A DNA stretch of 49,031 nt from Chitinophagaceae bacterium UBA1946 (GCA_002336815.1 DDEU01000052.1:5319-54349); one strand, 5' to 3'. Shown: positions 40,308-49,031, counted from the stretch's first letter. Translations and numbers: made by a program. The notes: generated from the letters alone by a model not told the origin.

Positions 40308-41249
40308 ATGGGAGAGTCGGACAGATACCAGGACTTTAGCAGGCCAAGGAGAAGGCTCACACTGGGGGATGACAACAACGCCCTGGTAGGGCTCATCACG
40401 ATCAATATCATCTTCTTTATTGTTTTGCTGGTAGTAGAAGTTATTTATGCCAATGTGCAGGGAAGTGCCACCGTTTTTGCAGGCGATGTATTGCCTTACT
40501 TCCAGGTGCCGGCAAAGCCCGCTATTTTAGCCACCAGGCCATGGACCCTGCTCACCAGCATGTTTACCCATTACCGCTTTTTTGAAATGCTGGGTGGTAT
40601 GATGTGGCTTTGGGCATTTGGATATATCTTCCAGGAACTCACCGGCAACAGGAAATTAATTCCTGTTTACATTTACGGAGGCATTGCCGGCGCAGTCGTA
40701 TTCATCATTGCGGTCAACAGCTTTCCTTCCATGCGGCCCAATGCCGCTGCTATGTTTTTAATGGGTGGCAGTGCTTCCAACATGGCCATTGCAGCAGCAG
40801 CAACGGTGCTGGCTCCCGACTATCGTTTTTTCAGGAATATAGGTGGGGGCATCCCGATATGGGTACTTACACTGGTATATGTACTGATAGATTTTGCCGG
40901 CGTTGCAAGCGCTGGTGCAGCGTATAGTTTAGCTCATCTTGCCGGAGCCGGCGCAGGGTTTCTGTTTGTGTTCTTTATCCGCAAAGGATATGATGGAAGT
41001 GTTTGGATGAACAACTTTTATCATGGGCTGATGAACCTTTTTACACCCGGCAAAAAGAGTCCTGCAAAAAGCATAAAGGAAAAAGTGTTTTACAATACCG
41101 GGCAGCGCAAGCCTTACAATAAAACCTCCAATGTAACACAGCAACGGGTAGACGAAATACTGGATAAAATAAATCAGAAGGGCTACCATTTTCTTACCGA
41201 CGAAGAAAAAAATATCTTAAAAAGAGCTGCTGATGAAGATTTGAATTGA
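40308..41249 (+). CDS. rhomboid family protein with soluble C-terminal tail
   Basis: 313 residues. Six hydrophobic segments cover about residues 25-225. The Ser motif reads MGGSASNMA and the His motif SLAHLAGAGAGF, so both catalytic residues appear present though the GxSG consensus is changed to GGSAS. The tail (about 230-313) is basic and ends in a conserved-looking helix (VDEILDKINQKGYHFLTDEEKNILKR pattern), known from Bacteroidota rhomboids. It lies 52 bases after the first rhomboid gene. Confidence 0.88.
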   Translation: MGESDRYQDFSRPRRRLTLGDDNNALVGLITINIIFFIVLLVVEVIYANVQGSATVFAGDVLPYFQVPAKPAILATRPWTLLTSMFTHYRFFEMLGGMMWLWAFGYIFQELTGNRKLIPVYIYGGIAGAVVFIIAVNSFPSMRPNAAAMFLMGGSASNMAIAAAATVLAPDYRFFRNIGGGIPIWVLTLVYVLIDFAGVASAGAAYSLAHLAGAGAGFLFVFFIRKGYDGSVWMNNFYHGLMNLFTPGKKSPAKSIKEKVFYNTGQRKPYNKTSNVTQQRVDEILDKINQKGYHFLTDEEKNILKRAADEDLN

Positions 41250-41290
41250 CCTCAACGGGGTTTTAACCCGGCAATTGTTACCTTTATCCT

Positions 41291-42451
41291 ATGCCTAAAA
41301 GCCTTTTCCGCCGCTTATCGAAAAAGTTTTTTATTGTTACCAATCTCCTTACCGCAATATGCTACGTAATGGGCTGTTATGGCGGATTCTTTTTTAGCGC
41401 AGGCTGTTGGCCGGTGGGTTTTTTTTCTCTTGCTGCTTTTTACCTGTTCCTTGTTTTACTCCTGTTCATTGCTTTCTGGCTTTTTGTAAAAAGAGGCTGG
41501 GCATTGCTGTCTTTCGCAGCCATCCTGGTAAGCTGGAAATCACTGACCAATATTGTGCCTTTTCGTTTTTCGTCATCTTTCGATATAACAGCCCGGGCAG
41601 AAGATATCCGGGTAATGGGCTGGAATGTAGCCCAGTTTGATGCGCTGTACAACAAGCAGCGGCCGGATATCAGGAACAATATGATCGCCCTTATCAACCA
41701 GTACAAACCCGATGTAGCCTGTTTCCAGGAAATGGTAGCCGCCGATACCTTAATCAACTTAGACAATGCCTATTACCGGAGATACAGTTTTTTCTCTGTA
41801 TTTGAATATGCAGAAAAGCTGAACTTCCCCGCTTATTCATTCAGTTACGATTTCAGTGACGATTTTTTAAATCACCAGCATTTTGGCCTTATCATTTTTT
41901 CAAGATATCCCATCATCAATAAAAAAACCCTCAGCTTTCCTCCCCATAATTACAACTCAAATTTTCAGTACGCAGATATAGTAAAAGACAGCGATACCAT
42001 CAGGGTATTCAATATCCACCTGCAATCATTAAAATTCAGCGATGGCAACCTGGCTTATATTGATAACCCTACGCTGGAATCGAAGCAGGATATCAAACGT
42101 TCCAAAAGCCTTATCAGTAAATTCAAGCATGGCTTTTTGCAACGGCAACTGCAGGCAGACAGGATAAAAACGGAGATCGATAAAAGTCCGTACCCGGTAA
42201 TTGTTTGCGGCGATTTTAATGATGTTCCCAATTCTTACGCTTACCAAACCATCGGCAGTGGTTTGCAAAATGCGTTTGTTGAAAAAGGTACCGGCCTCGG
42301 CCGCACTTTTACCGGTATTGCCCCTACCCTGCGGATCGATAATATTTTTGCCGGCAAAACGTTTACGGTAAACCAGTTTTTACGCATCCCGGTAAAACTC
42401 AGCGATCATTTTCCACTTATTGCCGACCTGGGAAAGAAAAAACCCGAATGA
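41291..42451 (+). CDS. endonuclease/exonuclease/phosphatase family protein, membrane-anchored
   Basis: 386 residues. Two to three hydrophobic segments (about 12-90) precede an EEP domain with the expected residues: MGWNVAQFD, Glu in CFQEMV, VICGDFNDVPNS, and the C-terminal SDHFPLIADL. The fold covers nucleases and phosphoesterases; location after the anchors suggests the periplasmic face. It begins 41 bases after the second rhomboid gene, with a TACCTTTA box (41279-41286) directly upstream. Confidence 0.88.
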   Translation: MPKSLFRRLSKKFFIVTNLLTAICYVMGCYGGFFFSAGCWPVGFFSLAAFYLFLVLLLFIAFWLFVKRGWALLSFAAILVSWKSLTNIVPFRFSSSFDITARAEDIRVMGWNVAQFDALYNKQRPDIRNNMIALINQYKPDVACFQEMVAADTLINLDNAYYRRYSFFSVFEYAEKLNFPAYSFSYDFSDDFLNHQHFGLIIFSRYPIINKKTLSFPPHNYNSNFQYADIVKDSDTIRVFNIHLQSLKFSDGNLAYIDNPTLESKQDIKRSKSLISKFKHGFLQRQLQADRIKTEIDKSPYPVIVCGDFNDVPNSYAYQTIGSGLQNAFVEKGTGLGRTFTGIAPTLRIDNIFAGKTFTVNQFLRIPVKLSDHFPLIADLGKKKPE

Positions 42452-42461
42452 TTTAAAAAAT

Positions 42462-42469
42462 TATATTTG
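42462..42469 (+). promoter_or_regulatory. -7 element of the cysS leader
   Basis: TATATTTG is an exact TAnnTTTG match. It ends six bases before the ATG of the leader peptide at 42476 and 210 bases before the cysS start. No clear TTTG lies at the -33 distance. Confidence 0.6.
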
Positions 42470-42475
42470 CAATCT

Positions 42476-42541
42476 ATGTACACACCACTTTCTTTATATC
42501 AATTGAATGGTTCCGCAAACCTCCGCTGCTGTTGCTGTTGA
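42476..42541 (+). CDS. putative cysteine-rich leader peptide upstream of cysS
   Basis: An open frame of 21 codons and TGA. The last residues are ANLRCCCC: four consecutive Cys codons (TGC TGT TGC TGT) directly before the stop. The ATG lies six bases after a consensus -7 box, so the mRNA would begin at or next to the start codon (leaderless). The next gene on the strand is cysteinyl-tRNA synthetase, 138 bases downstream. Shortage of charged tRNA-Cys would stall ribosomes at the end of this frame, and this could control cysS. No intrinsic terminator is visible in the interval, so control by Rho or by mRNA folding at the cysS start is more likely than classical attenuation. Leaderless poly-cysteine short frames are known as cysteine-responsive attenuators in mycobacteria; the parallel here is inference. 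Confidence 0.6.
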   Translation: MYTPLSLYQLNGSANLRCCCC

Positions 42542-42679
42542 TCCTGCACAATACCCTCTTTAATGAAACGGCAGAAAGTTCAGCTACGATTTGCCGTAAA
42601 AGTGAGTGACACAACGATGCTGATGAAGCGCCGAAGCCGGTTACAAAAAAAATTTGAACGAAAAAACCAATACAGTATA

Positions 42680-44170
42680 ATGTCTTTAAAAATCTATAAC
42701 TCGTACACAAGACAGAAAGAAGAGTTTCAATCCATCACGCCCGGCCATGTGGGCATGTATGTTTGCGGCCCTACCGTGAGCGGCGAAAGTCACCTGGGTC
42801 ATGCAAGGCCTTATATCACTTTCGATGTAGTGTACCGCTACTTAACACAAAAGGGATACAAGGTGAGGTATGTAAGAAACATTACCGATGCCGGCCATTT
42901 TGAAGAAGAGGGAAGGGAGGCGGAAGACAAAGTGGGTAAAAAAGCGATCCTGGAAAAACTGGAGCCGATGGAACTGGTGCAGAAATACACCAATCTTTTT
43001 CACTGGGCCATGCTGGAATTCAATAACGTGGAGCCAAGTATAGAACCAACCGCAACAGGGCATATTGTAGAGCAGATAGAAATGATCAAAAAGATACTGG
43101 AAGCTGGCTACGCTTATGAAAAGAATGGCTCCGTTTATTTTGATGTAAAAAAATATGCAGCCACCCACGACTATGGTAAATTGAGCGGGAGGGTGATCGA
43201 TGAACTGCTGGAAACCACCCGTGAACTTGAAGGCCAGGAAGAAAAGAAAGACAGGGCGGATTTTGCTTTGTGGAAATCTGCAGCGCCGGAGCACATCATG
43301 CGCTGGGTTAGTCCCTGGGGTGAAGGATTTCCTGGATGGCACATTGAATGTTCGGCCATGGCAACAAAGTATCTCGGTGCAGAGTTCGACATTCATGGCG
43401 GTGGTATGGACTTACAGTTTCCCCACCACGAAAGTGAAATAGCACAAAGCACCATCTGCAATCATCATGCGCCGGTAAAATACTGGATGCACAATAATAT
43501 GATCACCATCAACGGCAAAAAGATGGGGAAGAGTTATAACAATGTGATCAAGCTTACAGAACTTTTTAGTGGCGACCATCCTTTGCTTACGCAGGCTTTT
43601 CAGCCAATGGTAGTGCGGTTCTTTATATTGCAGAGCCACTATCGCAGTCCGCTCGATTTTGGCAGCGAAGCGCTGGCCGCAAGCGAAAAAGCACTGAAGC
43701 GCTTGTGGGATGCTTACGAAGTACTAAAAGCTTTTTCTGTTCCGGCAAACGCTGAAGCAGGAGATGCGGAACTGGATGAAAAAGTGAGGAAGCTGCTGCA
43801 GGAGTTTGAAGAATTTATGGATGACGATTTCAGCACGGCAAAAGTGCTGGCCAATATGTTTGAGTTAAGTTCAGTGATCAATTCAATTAAAGATGGCCAT
43901 ATTAAAAAAGAAGCACTGTCTGCAGGTACGCTCGCCTTTATGCAGGAGCAGTTTAAATTGTACCTCGAGAATATCTTCGGATTAAAAAGTATTTCCTCCG
44001 GCAACAGCAGCACTTTTAAAGGAGTAATGGAATTGCTGATGGAGATAAGAAAGGAATCCAAACTAAAAAAAGATTATGTCATATCTGATAAAATACGCAA
44101 CCAGCTTACTGCACTGGGCATTGCGGTAAAAGACGAAAAAGATGGAACGGTAAGCTGGGATGTTAACTGA
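42680..44170 (+). CDS. cysS: cysteinyl-tRNA synthetase
   Basis: 496 residues, normal class I CysRS size. The enzyme charges tRNA-Cys. Features: Cys29 of the zinc site in YVCGPTVSG, the HIGH motif as HLGH (38-41), WHIECSAMA with a second zinc Cys, GGGMDLQFPHHESE, and the KMSKS loop as KMGKS. The DALR-like helical domain and C-terminal part follow. The frame is open upstream to an ATG at 42563, giving a 39-residue basic extension with no family support, so the ATG at 42680 (MSLKIYNS) is chosen. The long leader contains a Cys-codon leader peptide and an inverted repeat ACGGCA/TGCCGT (near 42567-42596). Confidence 0.95.
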   Translation: MSLKIYNSYTRQKEEFQSITPGHVGMYVCGPTVSGESHLGHARPYITFDVVYRYLTQKGYKVRYVRNITDAGHFEEEGREAEDKVGKKAILEKLEPMELVQKYTNLFHWAMLEFNNVEPSIEPTATGHIVEQIEMIKKILEAGYAYEKNGSVYFDVKKYAATHDYGKLSGRVIDELLETTRELEGQEEKKDRADFALWKSAAPEHIMRWVSPWGEGFPGWHIECSAMATKYLGAEFDIHGGGMDLQFPHHESEIAQSTICNHHAPVKYWMHNNMITINGKKMGKSYNNVIKLTELFSGDHPLLTQAFQPMVVRFFILQSHYRSPLDFGSEALAASEKALKRLWDAYEVLKAFSVPANAEAGDAELDEKVRKLLQEFEEFMDDDFSTAKVLANMFELSSVINSIKDGHIKKEALSAGTLAFMQEQFKLYLENIFGLKSISSGNSSTFKGVMELLMEIRKESKLKKDYVISDKIRNQLTALGIAVKDEKDGTVSWDVN

Positions 44171-44187
44171 TTTTAAAAACAAGAGTT

Positions 44188-44216
44188 TTAAGCCGCCTTT
44201 GATGAGGGCGGCTTAA
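44188..44216 (+). terminator. probable terminator of cysS
   Basis: TTAAGCCGCC pairs with GGCGGCTTAA around a nine-base loop. The tail is only moderately T-rich. Confidence 0.6.
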
Positions 44217-44298
44217 TTGTTAAAAGAAATCCAACACTAAACTGCTACCGGGCTGTTGGTATTCGCTTTGATATTAATATATGAAAGGAGAAAAAACC

Positions 44299-45441
44299 AT
44301 GAAAAAATTTTTACCCGCCATTGCTTTTCTGCTGCTGTTTGCATCCTGCAAATCCAGTAAAGATTATTTAGCACGCCGCAACGAAGACAAAACCCTGTAC
44401 GATATTGTAAAGCAACTGAACAAACATGCTGATGATGAACTGGCAACGAAAGCGTTGCCGGAAGTGTATGCACAGTTGCAGCAAACGCACCTGGAAAAAA
44501 TCGAATCGTACAGGCAATCCACGGATATGAAACGCTGGGATAAGATCGCCGGTGAATATGCTGTGCTGCAGGGCTTTCACGAAGCAGTGGTCAATTCATC
44601 TGCGGCAGCCCGTCTTATTACAACAGTTAATTACCAAAAAGAGATAGTCGCCGTTAAGGAGGATGCCGCAGAAGATTATTTTACTGCCGGCAATGCGTAT
44701 TTGAACAATAATAACTGGCGGGATGCCCGTAAAGCTTACACTGCTTTTAAAAGAGCAGATTACTGGATCGATGGATATAAGAACACGGAAGCTAAAATGG
44801 ATACCGCCAAACAAAACAGCATCGTGAATGTGCAGATCAACCCGGTGCAGGACAACAGTATATATTTCAATACCGGTTGGTCTAACAACAGCTTCGATTA
44901 CAGCAGTAATAACCTTTCGCAAAACCTGGTGAGAGACTTAGGCGGCAAAAATGCGGGCCGCTATCCTGCAAGATTCTATACGGGCAGGCAGGCAGCATAT
45001 GATAGTGTGATTGCAGACTGGGTGGTAGACCTTTCTTTAAAGGAGGCAGATATACCCAGGCCAACCGTTTACAATTATACCAGAAACGTAAGCCAGAAAG
45101 TAGAAACCGGCAAGGACAGTTCTGGAAATAAAACATATACCACGGTATCCGCAACGCTGCATATACAAAGACAGAGTTTTAATGCAAGGGCATCTATGGA
45201 CATCAATATAACGGAGCCGGCCACCCGAAAAAACATCCTGTATGATAATATCGGGCAAACCTATCAATGGCAGCAGGAAGTGGCCTCTTACACCGGCGAC
45301 AGCAGGGCACTAAGCAGCAGCGACTGGAACCTTATCAATAACCGTTACAATATGCCCGGCAGGGATGATGTGATGAATGAATTATTTAAAGAGATTTACC
45401 CACAGGTAAAAAATAAGATTGGCAATGCCGTAAATTGGTAA
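44299..45441 (+). CDS. predicted lipoprotein of unknown function
   Basis: 380 residues. The signal peptide ends in a clear lipobox (LLLFASC, Cys at residue 18), followed by KSS. The N-terminal half is helical and may hold a TPR-like repeat (AEDYFTAGNAYLNNNNWRDARKAY). The C-terminal half is beta-rich, with alternating short strands and Asn/Tyr-rich loops. I recognise no family. An ATG six codons upstream (44281) is less likely; a purine-rich AGGAG sequence lies before the chosen ATG. It stands alone between two terminators, so the lipoprotein is its own transcription unit. Confidence 0.75.
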   Translation: MKKFLPAIAFLLLFASCKSSKDYLARRNEDKTLYDIVKQLNKHADDELATKALPEVYAQLQQTHLEKIESYRQSTDMKRWDKIAGEYAVLQGFHEAVVNSSAAARLITTVNYQKEIVAVKEDAAEDYFTAGNAYLNNNNWRDARKAYTAFKRADYWIDGYKNTEAKMDTAKQNSIVNVQINPVQDNSIYFNTGWSNNSFDYSSNNLSQNLVRDLGGKNAGRYPARFYTGRQAAYDSVIADWVVDLSLKEADIPRPTVYNYTRNVSQKVETGKDSSGNKTYTTVSATLHIQRQSFNARASMDINITEPATRKNILYDNIGQTYQWQQEVASYTGDSRALSSSDWNLINNRYNMPGRDDVMNELFKEIYPQVKNKIGNAVNW

Positions 45442-45457
45442 AACAGGGATGGTGAAT

Positions 45458-45488
45458 AAAAAACCAGGAAGCAATTCCTGGTTTTTTT
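45458..45488. terminator. bidirectional terminator
   Basis: Thirteen-base arms with core ACCAGGAA/TTCCTGGT around GCAA, with A and T tracts on the two sides. It lies between the convergent lipoprotein and YCF48-like genes. Confidence 0.9.
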
Positions 45489-45508
45489 GTTTAAGGGGTG
45501 TGTCTTTT

Positions 45509-47857
45509 TTATTTGAGTATTTCCAGTCCACCGCCTTCAGCAACCGTAATGTTGGCGCCCGGCAGTACGGTTAAACTCCTGATGGCTACTGGAGAACTGA
45601 TCACGACATTGCCAGCGGTTATAATAACATCTGTAGCACGCCCCGGCAACATTTCGCAGCTCCAGTTTCCGGGATTTTCCCAGGCACTGTCGCTTTTACC
45701 GGTCCATTTGTTTTTGAACAGCAACTCTTCTATTGCGCCGATAGAGTCCACGCCTTCATAAGAAGCAATGCAGCGGAATTTGTAGCCGTAAAATTCCGGC
45801 AAAAGGGTGGCGATCCTCAGGGTATCTGATACTACGCCGGAAAACACATTGTTGTTATCCAGGTTCTCAAAGCCGTTGCCCATATCCACCTGCCATTGAT
45901 ACAGGTAATTTAATCCCTGTGGATTGTAATTAAAATAGGTACTACCGCTTTCGCATATCCTTTTTTCGGTAGCCGGTTGTATTACGATACTGTCTTTTTT
46001 CTGTATGTATTGCAGTAGCGTGCCATTATCACCGGCTACAAAACCCCAGGTTGAGTCAGCCATATAAATAGCAGCCAAATTATTGGTAGTACTGATAGTG
46101 GTATCTTTTTGCCAGCTATCACCATTGTACTTAAATACCAGTCCCGAATCGCCGGCGATCCATCCATGCACGCTGTCGGTAAAATAAATGCTCAACAGGT
46201 TCTGTTCGGTGGGCAGCGGTAGTTTCACCCAGTCGTTTTCGTGAAATTTAAGCAGTGTTCCTGCATTACCAACTACCCATGCATTTACAGAATCGGGCAT
46301 AAAAACTGCATTGAGCCTGTTTTCTGTAACATTCGGTAAAATGTTCCAGGCATTATCCTGGTATCTTGCCAATAAACCACTGTCTCCTACACACAAACCG
46401 TTTCTCTTATCAGAAAAATGAAGACCAAAAGGTAGACGGCTGTCGAGGTCGGTACTGCCCAGCAAGCTGTTGCTGCTGTAATCGTAGTTTGCAATGCTCG
46501 TCCTGATCTCTCCAGAGGTCCATACCAGGTACTGCCTTCCGATAAAAGCAGTTGTATCATCAAAAACCTGCATATTCAGGTTTACGAAGCTGGTGTCAGG
46601 GTTAGACGCATCAATATTTTTGTTGATCCATGAATGACCGTTCCATTCAACCAGGTTACCATTGATGCCCAGCCCAAAACTGTCTGAAAACATCTTTGCC
46701 ACATTCGTGAATGATTCGCCCGGAAGTGTGGGTACGGTATCAAACCAGTTTTTTTCAGGTGGAAGCAGCAGGTACAGCCCGTTTACCCATAATTGTTTTT
46801 TACCGATGCCGGTAAGATTTGTAATAGCATAATCAACAGGAACTACGCTCACAGAATCCAGGTTGCTGGAAGAATAAGCGCTCCAGTTACCATTGTCCAG
46901 TAACTGTATCTTTCCTTCATTCAGGTTTTCAGGATCGTTATTGCCAATTTGGGAAATAGCCCAGGCCTTTCCAGGACCGGTAGTTTTAATACTGAACAGA
47001 TCAGATACTGCTGCTGCGGGTGCATCGAACCAATTTCCGTTTTCATAGATCATGTTCCTGCCGTTGTCGGAAACGCTGATGCCATAGTCATTGTTGAGCA
47101 GGGATAAGTGAAACTGGCGGTAATAATTGGGAATGTTTTCCGGCTGCCATTCATTAAGCTCCTGGTTATAACGATAGATGCCATATTCTCCCGTGATAAA
47201 ACCGATACCGGATGAGGAAAACTCAATATCATACAGCATTTCATCCAGGTAGGTGGTCAGCGTCCAGTGATGATCGATGTATTCGTACAATACGCCTACA
47301 GATCCAAAATCTGTTAACTGGTACCCGATCATCCAGCCATGATCAGGCCTGTCAAAATAAATATCTTTAAAATTTTGATAGACAGACAGGATCTCTTTTT
47401 CGATGGTATCATTTTCAATTTTAATGATCACACCACTGTCACCAGCCACCCATCCTTCCCTGGTATCTACCATAAAGATGGTATTCAACGCTGGATAAGT
47501 GCTGTCTTCTTTGGGGGGCAACCTAAAAATCACCGACAGGGAATCACCATCGTACTTTGCTATTTTTCCATCATAGGAGCAAAGAAAGGTATTGGCCGGA
47601 TCTACTGTAAAAAGATTGGTATAGGTAAAAAGATCGGAATCATTTTTTTTTGTCATTCGCCAAAGCTGGTCTTTGTATTGCAAAAGCGTGGCATCGTTCA
47701 AAATAAAGCCATTGGCAGTATCAGAAAAATGCAATGCCTGCGGAATGAAAAAATCGGGGCGTTTAGTATAAGTATAGTTAAGGGCAAGTGGGCGCCACTG
47801 CGCCTGCAGGTTAACAGCAAAAAAGAGCAATATGATAAGCGTACAAGCTTTCCTCAC
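45509..47857 (-). CDS. secreted YCF48/beta-propeller-like repeat protein
   Basis: 782 residues with a signal peptide (residues 1-20, RKACTLIILLFFAVNLQAQ). Most of the protein consists of irregular repeats of the type 'GWIAGDSGLVFKYNGDSW', found many times from about 30 to 640, as in YCF48/photosystem II stability-factor-like beta-propellers. An Ig- or G8-like region ends the protein (NPGNWSCEMLPGRATDVIITAG, then VVISSPVAIRSLTVLPGANI). No type IX sorting domain is obvious. The frame can be extended to a TTG at 47884, but that codon lies in a promoter-like box, so the GTG at 47857 is preferred. Function unknown, probably cell-surface or extracellular. Confidence 0.8.
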   Translation of the reverse strand: MRKACTLIILLFFAVNLQAQWRPLALNYTYTKRPDFFIPQALHFSDTANGFILNDATLLQYKDQLWRMTKKNDSDLFTYTNLFTVDPANTFLCSYDGKIAKYDGDSLSVIFRLPPKEDSTYPALNTIFMVDTREGWVAGDSGVIIKIENDTIEKEILSVYQNFKDIYFDRPDHGWMIGYQLTDFGSVGVLYEYIDHHWTLTTYLDEMLYDIEFSSSGIGFITGEYGIYRYNQELNEWQPENIPNYYRQFHLSLLNNDYGISVSDNGRNMIYENGNWFDAPAAAVSDLFSIKTTGPGKAWAISQIGNNDPENLNEGKIQLLDNGNWSAYSSSNLDSVSVVPVDYAITNLTGIGKKQLWVNGLYLLLPPEKNWFDTVPTLPGESFTNVAKMFSDSFGLGINGNLVEWNGHSWINKNIDASNPDTSFVNLNMQVFDDTTAFIGRQYLVWTSGEIRTSIANYDYSSNSLLGSTDLDSRLPFGLHFSDKRNGLCVGDSGLLARYQDNAWNILPNVTENRLNAVFMPDSVNAWVVGNAGTLLKFHENDWVKLPLPTEQNLLSIYFTDSVHGWIAGDSGLVFKYNGDSWQKDTTISTTNNLAAIYMADSTWGFVAGDNGTLLQYIQKKDSIVIQPATEKRICESGSTYFNYNPQGLNYLYQWQVDMGNGFENLDNNNVFSGVVSDTLRIATLLPEFYGYKFRCIASYEGVDSIGAIEELLFKNKWTGKSDSAWENPGNWSCEMLPGRATDVIITAGNVVISSPVAIRSLTVLPGANITVAEGGGLEILK

Positions 47858-47881
47858 AATTAGCTGGTTTAATAAAAGGGA

Positions 47882-47889
47882 CAAAGGTG
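47882..47889 (-). promoter_or_regulatory. probable -7 element of the YCF48-like gene
   Basis: On the minus strand CACCTTTG, one mismatch from TAnnTTTG, 24 bases before the GTG start. Confidence 0.35.
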
Positions 47890-47952
47890 CAGAAAATAAA
47901 AAAATGAGCGCAATTTAATTATCAACGGGGCCAAAGCAGTTGAAAATCAAAA

Positions 47953-49031
47953 CTATTTGAAGATTGTGTATACTGCCCAGCTTAAGATATAGGCCAGTCC
48001 CGTCATGTAGACTAGTTGAATGGCCGGCCACTTCCAGCTCCGGGTTTCTCTTTTCACCACCGCAAGCGTACTCATGCACTGCATAGCAAATACATAAAAG
48101 ATCAGCAATGACAACCCGGAAGCAAACGTATACACTTTGGTACCATCCGGCCTTACGGCAGCGCTCATTTTTTGGCGAAGCGTACTGCTGTTATCGGTAG
48201 CATCTTCCCCAACACTGTACAGGGTGGCCATCGTTCCAACAAATACCTCCCGGGCGGCAAATGAAGTGATCAGTGCGATACCGATCTTCCAGTCGTAACC
48301 CAGTGGCCGGATAACCGGTTCAATCGTTTTACCGAGCATACCGGCAAAGGAAGTTTGCAACAATTCTGATTTCAGTTGTTTGTTCAGTTCTCCTTCTTTT
48401 TCCGGGCTTGATTTGACCAGGTCCGCATATTTGGATTTTACACCGGCCATTTGCTGTGGCGGTCCAAAACTGCTCAGGGCCCATAATAAAAGACTGATCA
48501 CCATGATCACTTTTCCGGCATCAAACACAAATATCCTGGCTTTTTCGATCATGGTTTGCAATGCATTCTTCCATCTTGGGGCCCTGTAAACAGGCAATTC
48601 CAGGATAAAGAAGCTTTTTTCTTTGATGTTGATGAACCACTTCATCACGTATGAAACGATGAGTGCCATTACGGTACCCAGCAGGTAAAGCCCCATCATT
48701 ACGAGCCCCTGCAAACTTAAAAATCCCAGGTACAGTTTGGATGGGATGATAAGGGAAATAAGGATCGTGTACACCGGCAGTCTTGCACTGCAACTCATTA
48801 ATGGGGTAACCATGATGGTAAGCAGGCGTTCTTTCCGGTTCTCAATATTCCTGGCCGTCATTACAGCAGGCACTGCACAGGCAAAACCGCTGATCATGGG
48901 CATTACACTTTTCCCGTTGAGGCCCACTTTACGCATCAGTTTATCGGTAAGAAAACTGATCCGGGCCATGTATCCTGTATCTTCCAGTAAAGTGATCAAT
49001 CCAAAAAGGATCATGATCTGCGGAATAAAAA
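47953..49031 (-). CDS. feoB: ferrous iron transport protein B, C-terminal part
   Basis: About 358 residues are inside the window and the frame stays open to the window edge (the first residues read FIPQIMILFGL), so the N-terminal G-protein domain lies outside. The membrane part is typical of FeoB: LEDTGYMARISFLTDKLMRKVGL, the Gate motif VMPMISGFACAVPAVMTAR, then TIMVTPLMSCSARLPVY and further helices with the second Gate domain (FAAREVFVGTM). FeoB imports Fe(II) across the inner membrane. No FeoA or FeoC lies downstream. Confidence 0.93.
   Translation of the reverse strand, partial: FIPQIMILFGLITLLEDTGYMARISFLTDKLMRKVGLNGKSVMPMISGFACAVPAVMTARNIENRKERLLTIMVTPLMSCSARLPVYTILISLIIPSKLYLGFLSLQGLVMMGLYLLGTVMALIVSYVMKWFINIKEKSFFILELPVYRAPRWKNALQTMIEKARIFVFDAGKVIMVISLLLWALSSFGPPQQMAGVKSKYADLVKSSPEKEGELNKQLKSELLQTSFAGMLGKTIEPVIRPLGYDWKIGIALITSFAAREVFVGTMATLYSVGEDATDNSSTLRQKMSAAVRPDGTKVYTFASGLSLLIFYVFAMQCMSTLAVVKRETRSWKWPAIQLVYMTGLAYILSWAVYTIFK

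Noticed and set aside
42563..42679. 39-codon in-frame extension of cysS
   Set aside because: CysRS proteins begin at the Y-N-[ST] strand found after 42680; the extension is basic and has no family counterpart. It may still be translated as part of the leader.
1..49031. Searched for insertion sequences, transposases, integrases, phage and secretion-system genes, toxin-antitoxin pairs and defence genes
   Set aside because: None found; all sizeable genes are assigned to cellular or conserved unknown families.

Overview
The window reads as a chromosome segment from a Bacteroidota bacterium, most likely a member of the Chitinophagaceae. This is an inference from gene content (DUF4834, DUF3667, bacterial GH3 family, parvulin and TlpA secreted proteins, two-domain rhomboids, a Lys/Ala histone-H1-like protein), from the near absence of Shine-Dalgarno sequences, and from repeated TAnnTTTG promoter elements of the Bacteroidota type (sometimes with TTTG about 19-20 bases upstream). 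It looks like ordinary, densely coded core chromosome. I see no insertion sequence, prophage, CRISPR array or plasmid function.

Layout. 1-486: 3' end of a tRNA-Asn, its terminator, and a decayed second copy of the same tRNA-tail/terminator unit. 487-9911: two-domain FKBP isomerase (-), a giant membrane patatin, an arginyl-transferase-like protein, GMP reductase, a histone-H1-like protein and a GH32 fructosidase. 9975-10420: two unlisted tandem ~50-residue basic proteins that are paralogs. 10593-12541: alpha/beta hydrolase (-), HAD phosphatase, DUF4834 (-). 12618-18981: the rimP-nusA-infB operon with a strong promoter and a terminator-like hairpin in its leader, followed by a SurA-like chaperone. 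19050-25103: a second patatin, a beta-carbonic anhydrase (-), then a small secreted protein, a second beta-carbonic anhydrase and a SulP anion transporter, which together look like a bicarbonate handling cluster. 25233-29591 (-): lptB, GH3, DUF3667 and fabG in one direction with very tight spacing. 29713-35696: metF, a parvulin/TlpA pair (-), rlmD. 35897-42451: alpha-amylase family enzyme, HAD phosphatase, adenosine deaminase, two adjacent rhomboids, an endonuclease/exonuclease/phosphatase protein. 42462-45441: a cysteine-codon leader peptide, cysS and a lipoprotein. 45509-49031 (-): a YCF48-like repeat protein and the C-terminal part of FeoB, cut by the window edge.

The most interesting observation is upstream of cysS: a consensus -7 element followed six bases later by a 21-codon open frame that ends in four consecutive Cys codons and a stop, 138 bases before the cysteinyl-tRNA synthetase start. 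This looks like a leaderless, cysteine-sensing attenuation peptide. Others worth attention are the hairpin in the rimP leader, tandem 7-base repeats that begin exactly at stop codons in three places, the pair of tiny basic proteins, an LptB with a 115-residue C-terminal addition, and a patatin whose catalytic Ser and Asp are separated by a polytopic membrane insertion.

Limits: everything is read by eye from one sequence. Promoters, terminators and the RNA candidates are motif calls, and no homology search was run.
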